This document shows, one piece after another, positions 63,183 through 64,000 of a DNA stretch of 64,000 nt (position 1 is the first letter of the stretch; each line of letters begins with the position of its first letter). Origin of the DNA: an uncultured Bacilli bacterium (GTDB taxonomy: Bacteria; Bacillota_I; Bacilli_A; RF39; UBA660); assembly GCA_934098565.1 (NCBI GenBank), contig CAKOON010000001.1, positions 248,001 to 312,000 of the forward strand, in the 5' to 3' direction. The notes under the pieces are model-generated. The model was given only the letters and a program-made list of their open reading frames with translations, had not been told where the DNA came from and did not search any database. The position numbers and the translations under genes were made by a program.

Positions 63183-63446
63183 TTGTATAATTTAGTGGAA
63201 AGTACAATTAATAAATTGTCTTTAAATGACATTTTTAACTTTGCTAGTAAGAGCAATATTAATCTTTCAAATGAAGAAGCCCAATTTATTTTAAGCTTTT
63301 TAAAATCAAATTGGTATATTTTGTTAAAAAAGCAAGACATAAGTGTCTTAGACAAGTACAAGGACAACTTTAGTTCAGATAATTTTACTAAGATAAGAGA
63401 TAATCTTCTTATGTATAAAAACAAGTATGGTCGCCTTTTTAGATAG
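63183..63446 (+). CDS. DUF2624-like small protein (YqfT-like)
   Basis: 87 residues from TTG 63183, placed by GGGTGAT upstream; ATG 63171, inside that ribosome site, is the alternative. Text: LVESTINKLSLNDIFNFASKSNINLSNEEAQFILSFLKSNW, which follows the pattern of Bacillus YqfT (DUF2624: 'INQLTVDELLxYAxQYNIxLTxxQAxxIxxxL'). The function is unknown. A TACAAT -10 box lies at 63162-63167. It is divergent from the PBP gene. Confidence 0.6.
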   Translation: MYNLVESTINKLSLNDIFNFASKSNINLSNEEAQFILSFLKSNWYILLKKQDISVLDKYKDNFSSDNFTKIRDNLLMYKNKYGRLFR

Positions 63447-63515
63447 AATTATCCTCTTGAAATTTTTTTAGTTTTTAGCTGGCTTATTTATTATGATTTC
63501 TAAAATTTAAAAGTT

Positions 63516-63569
63516 AAAAAAATCCTTAAAGGGTTCCTAATAAAAGGATTAGTCTTTAAGGACTTTTTT
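63516..63569. terminator. Bidirectional terminator between the DUF2624-like gene and trxA
   Basis: TCCTTAAAG (63523-63531) pairs with CTTTAAGGA (63554-63562), with a smaller CCT/AGG stem inside. A run lies on the left for the minus strand and TTTTTT on the right for the plus strand. Confidence 0.85.
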
Positions 63570-63852
63570 ATTTTAGAAATTCTTCTAATTCATTTTTACT
63601 TAAAAAGCCAATATTTTTCTTAATTTCTTTTCCATTATCGAAAAGAATAATTGTTGGAATTGACATAACACCAAAGTTACGGGCTATATCAGGAAATTTA
63701 TCAACATTGATTTTTAAAATGGGAAAATCAATTGTTTCTAAGATAGTTCCTAGCATTTTACAAGGTCCACACCAGTCAGCATAAAAGTCTACTAAAACTT
63801 TTTTATTCTTTAATTCATTATCTAAATCGTTGGTTTCTAAATATTTAATCAT
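63568..63852 (-). CDS. trxA: Thioredoxin
   Basis: 94 residues, a little shorter than usual (about 103-108). Active site VDFYADWCGPCKML near 21-34 (Cys-Gly-Pro-Cys), then INVDKFPDIARNFGVMSIPTIILFDNG with the cis-Pro loop. Cytoplasmic disulfide reductant. AAGGAGAA precedes the ATG, which overlaps the upstream gene's stop by 3 bases (ATGA). It also has its own promoter inside that gene. Confidence 0.93.
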   Translation of the reverse strand: MIKYLETNDLDNELKNKKVLVDFYADWCGPCKMLGTILETIDFPILKINVDKFPDIARNFGVMSIPTIILFDNGKEIKKNIGFLSKNELEEFLK

Positions 63853-64000
63853 TTTAATTCTCCTTGGTACTTCCCTATTATAGCATAGGGATTTTTAATA
63901 TCAATCTTTTTTGTATTGATTAATTTTTCAGCCTGTTCCTTCGTAATAATATTGTATTTGATTAAAACGGCAAAAGCAGCCTCGTTATACCCTTCTTTAT
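63849..64000 (-). CDS. 3' end of an unknown gene upstream of trxA (partial)
   Basis: Continues beyond the window. The visible C-terminal 49 residues read KEGYNEAAFAVLIKYNIITK, then EQAEKLINTKKIDIKNPYAI and IGKYQGELK, ending in TGA that overlaps the trxA start. Too short to name. Confidence 0.5.
   Translation of the reverse strand, partial: KEGYNEAAFAVLIKYNIITKEQAEKLINTKKIDIKNPYAIIGKYQGELK
63877..63904 (-). promoter_or_regulatory. Internal promoter for trxA, TTGATA-16-TATAAT
   Basis: Minus strand -35 TTGATA (63899-63904) and -10 TATAAT (63877-63882) with a TGC extension and a 16-base spacer. It lies within the coding end of the upstream gene; the -10 sits in a small palindrome (CCCTAT...ATAGGG). 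Confidence 0.65.

Noticed and set aside
1..64000. Mycoplasma code (TGA as Trp)
   Set aside because: TGA ends complete genes (5956-5958, 63849-63851) and Trp is written TGG throughout; no genes are interrupted by TGA.

Overview
The window comes from an AT-rich, low-GC Gram-positive (Bacillota) chromosome. It uses the standard code: TGG encodes Trp, and TGA is a stop at 5956-5958 and 63849-63851. It has a full set of wall-related genes (two class B penicillin-binding proteins, FtsL, RsmH, UppS, a sortase, peptidoglycan hydrolases). Most core genes are Bacillus-like: DnaB/DnaI helicase loaders, SpoVB next to ComN, TIGR04086 protein next to tgt, 6S RNA in front of tcdA and rarA, rel-dtd, gatCAB. 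GatA, however, carries a Mollicutes-like variant of the amidase signature. The best guess is a walled, uncultured Bacilli lineage close to Mollicutes, of the RF39 kind. There is no rRNA, tRNA, CRISPR array, insertion sequence or prophage in the window.

Layout. 1-1020: 3' part of a sigma-factor gene overlapping a single-pass membrane protein gene. 1108-6720: a duplicated helix-hairpin-helix protein resembling the RNA polymerase alpha C-terminal domain, phosphoketolase, and two membrane-anchored proteins, one a thioredoxin-fold protein. 6777-13985: dnaB-dnaI, then uppS-cdsA-rseP, an unknown protein and a NagZ-like lipoprotein. 14000-15951: rpsB-tsf behind a structured leader. 16066-25624: IMPACT protein, uvrC, queA, spoVB-like, comN-like, rel-dtd and an unknown membrane protein. 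25690-30246: hisS-gatC-gatA-gatB. 30304-35223: glucosaminidase, HerA-like ATPase, 6S RNA, tcdA, rarA. 35638-41884: xerD-like recombinase, a 45-residue Asn/Lys-rich protein, ZIP transporter, HTH regulator, mnmA, SpoIIM-like protein, a DUF4044 microprotein, mscL and an unknown protein. 41997-44425: thioester adhesin with its sortase. 44598-53726: yvcK, spoIVB, xseB-xseA-nusB, mutS, DUF421, TIGR04086, tgt. 53813-64000: unknown proteins, the short division cluster rsmH-ftsL-pbp, efp, rpmG, a second PBP, a DUF2624-like protein, trxA and the 3' end of another gene.

Two sequence habits recur. Many starts are preceded by GGTGAT three to six bases upstream, using the 5' half of the anti-Shine-Dalgarno sequence. 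Many intrinsic terminators overlap the stop codon of the gene they end. Promoters of the TTGACT-17-TATAAT type are easy to see before several genes.

Points most worth a second look: the Rel protein with a broken HD hydrolase motif, the duplicated alpha-CTD-like protein, ribosomal protein S2 carrying a Rho_N-like tail, the thioester adhesin with an unusual sorting signal, and several structured intergenic regions. I did not find a clear new defence or mobile system.
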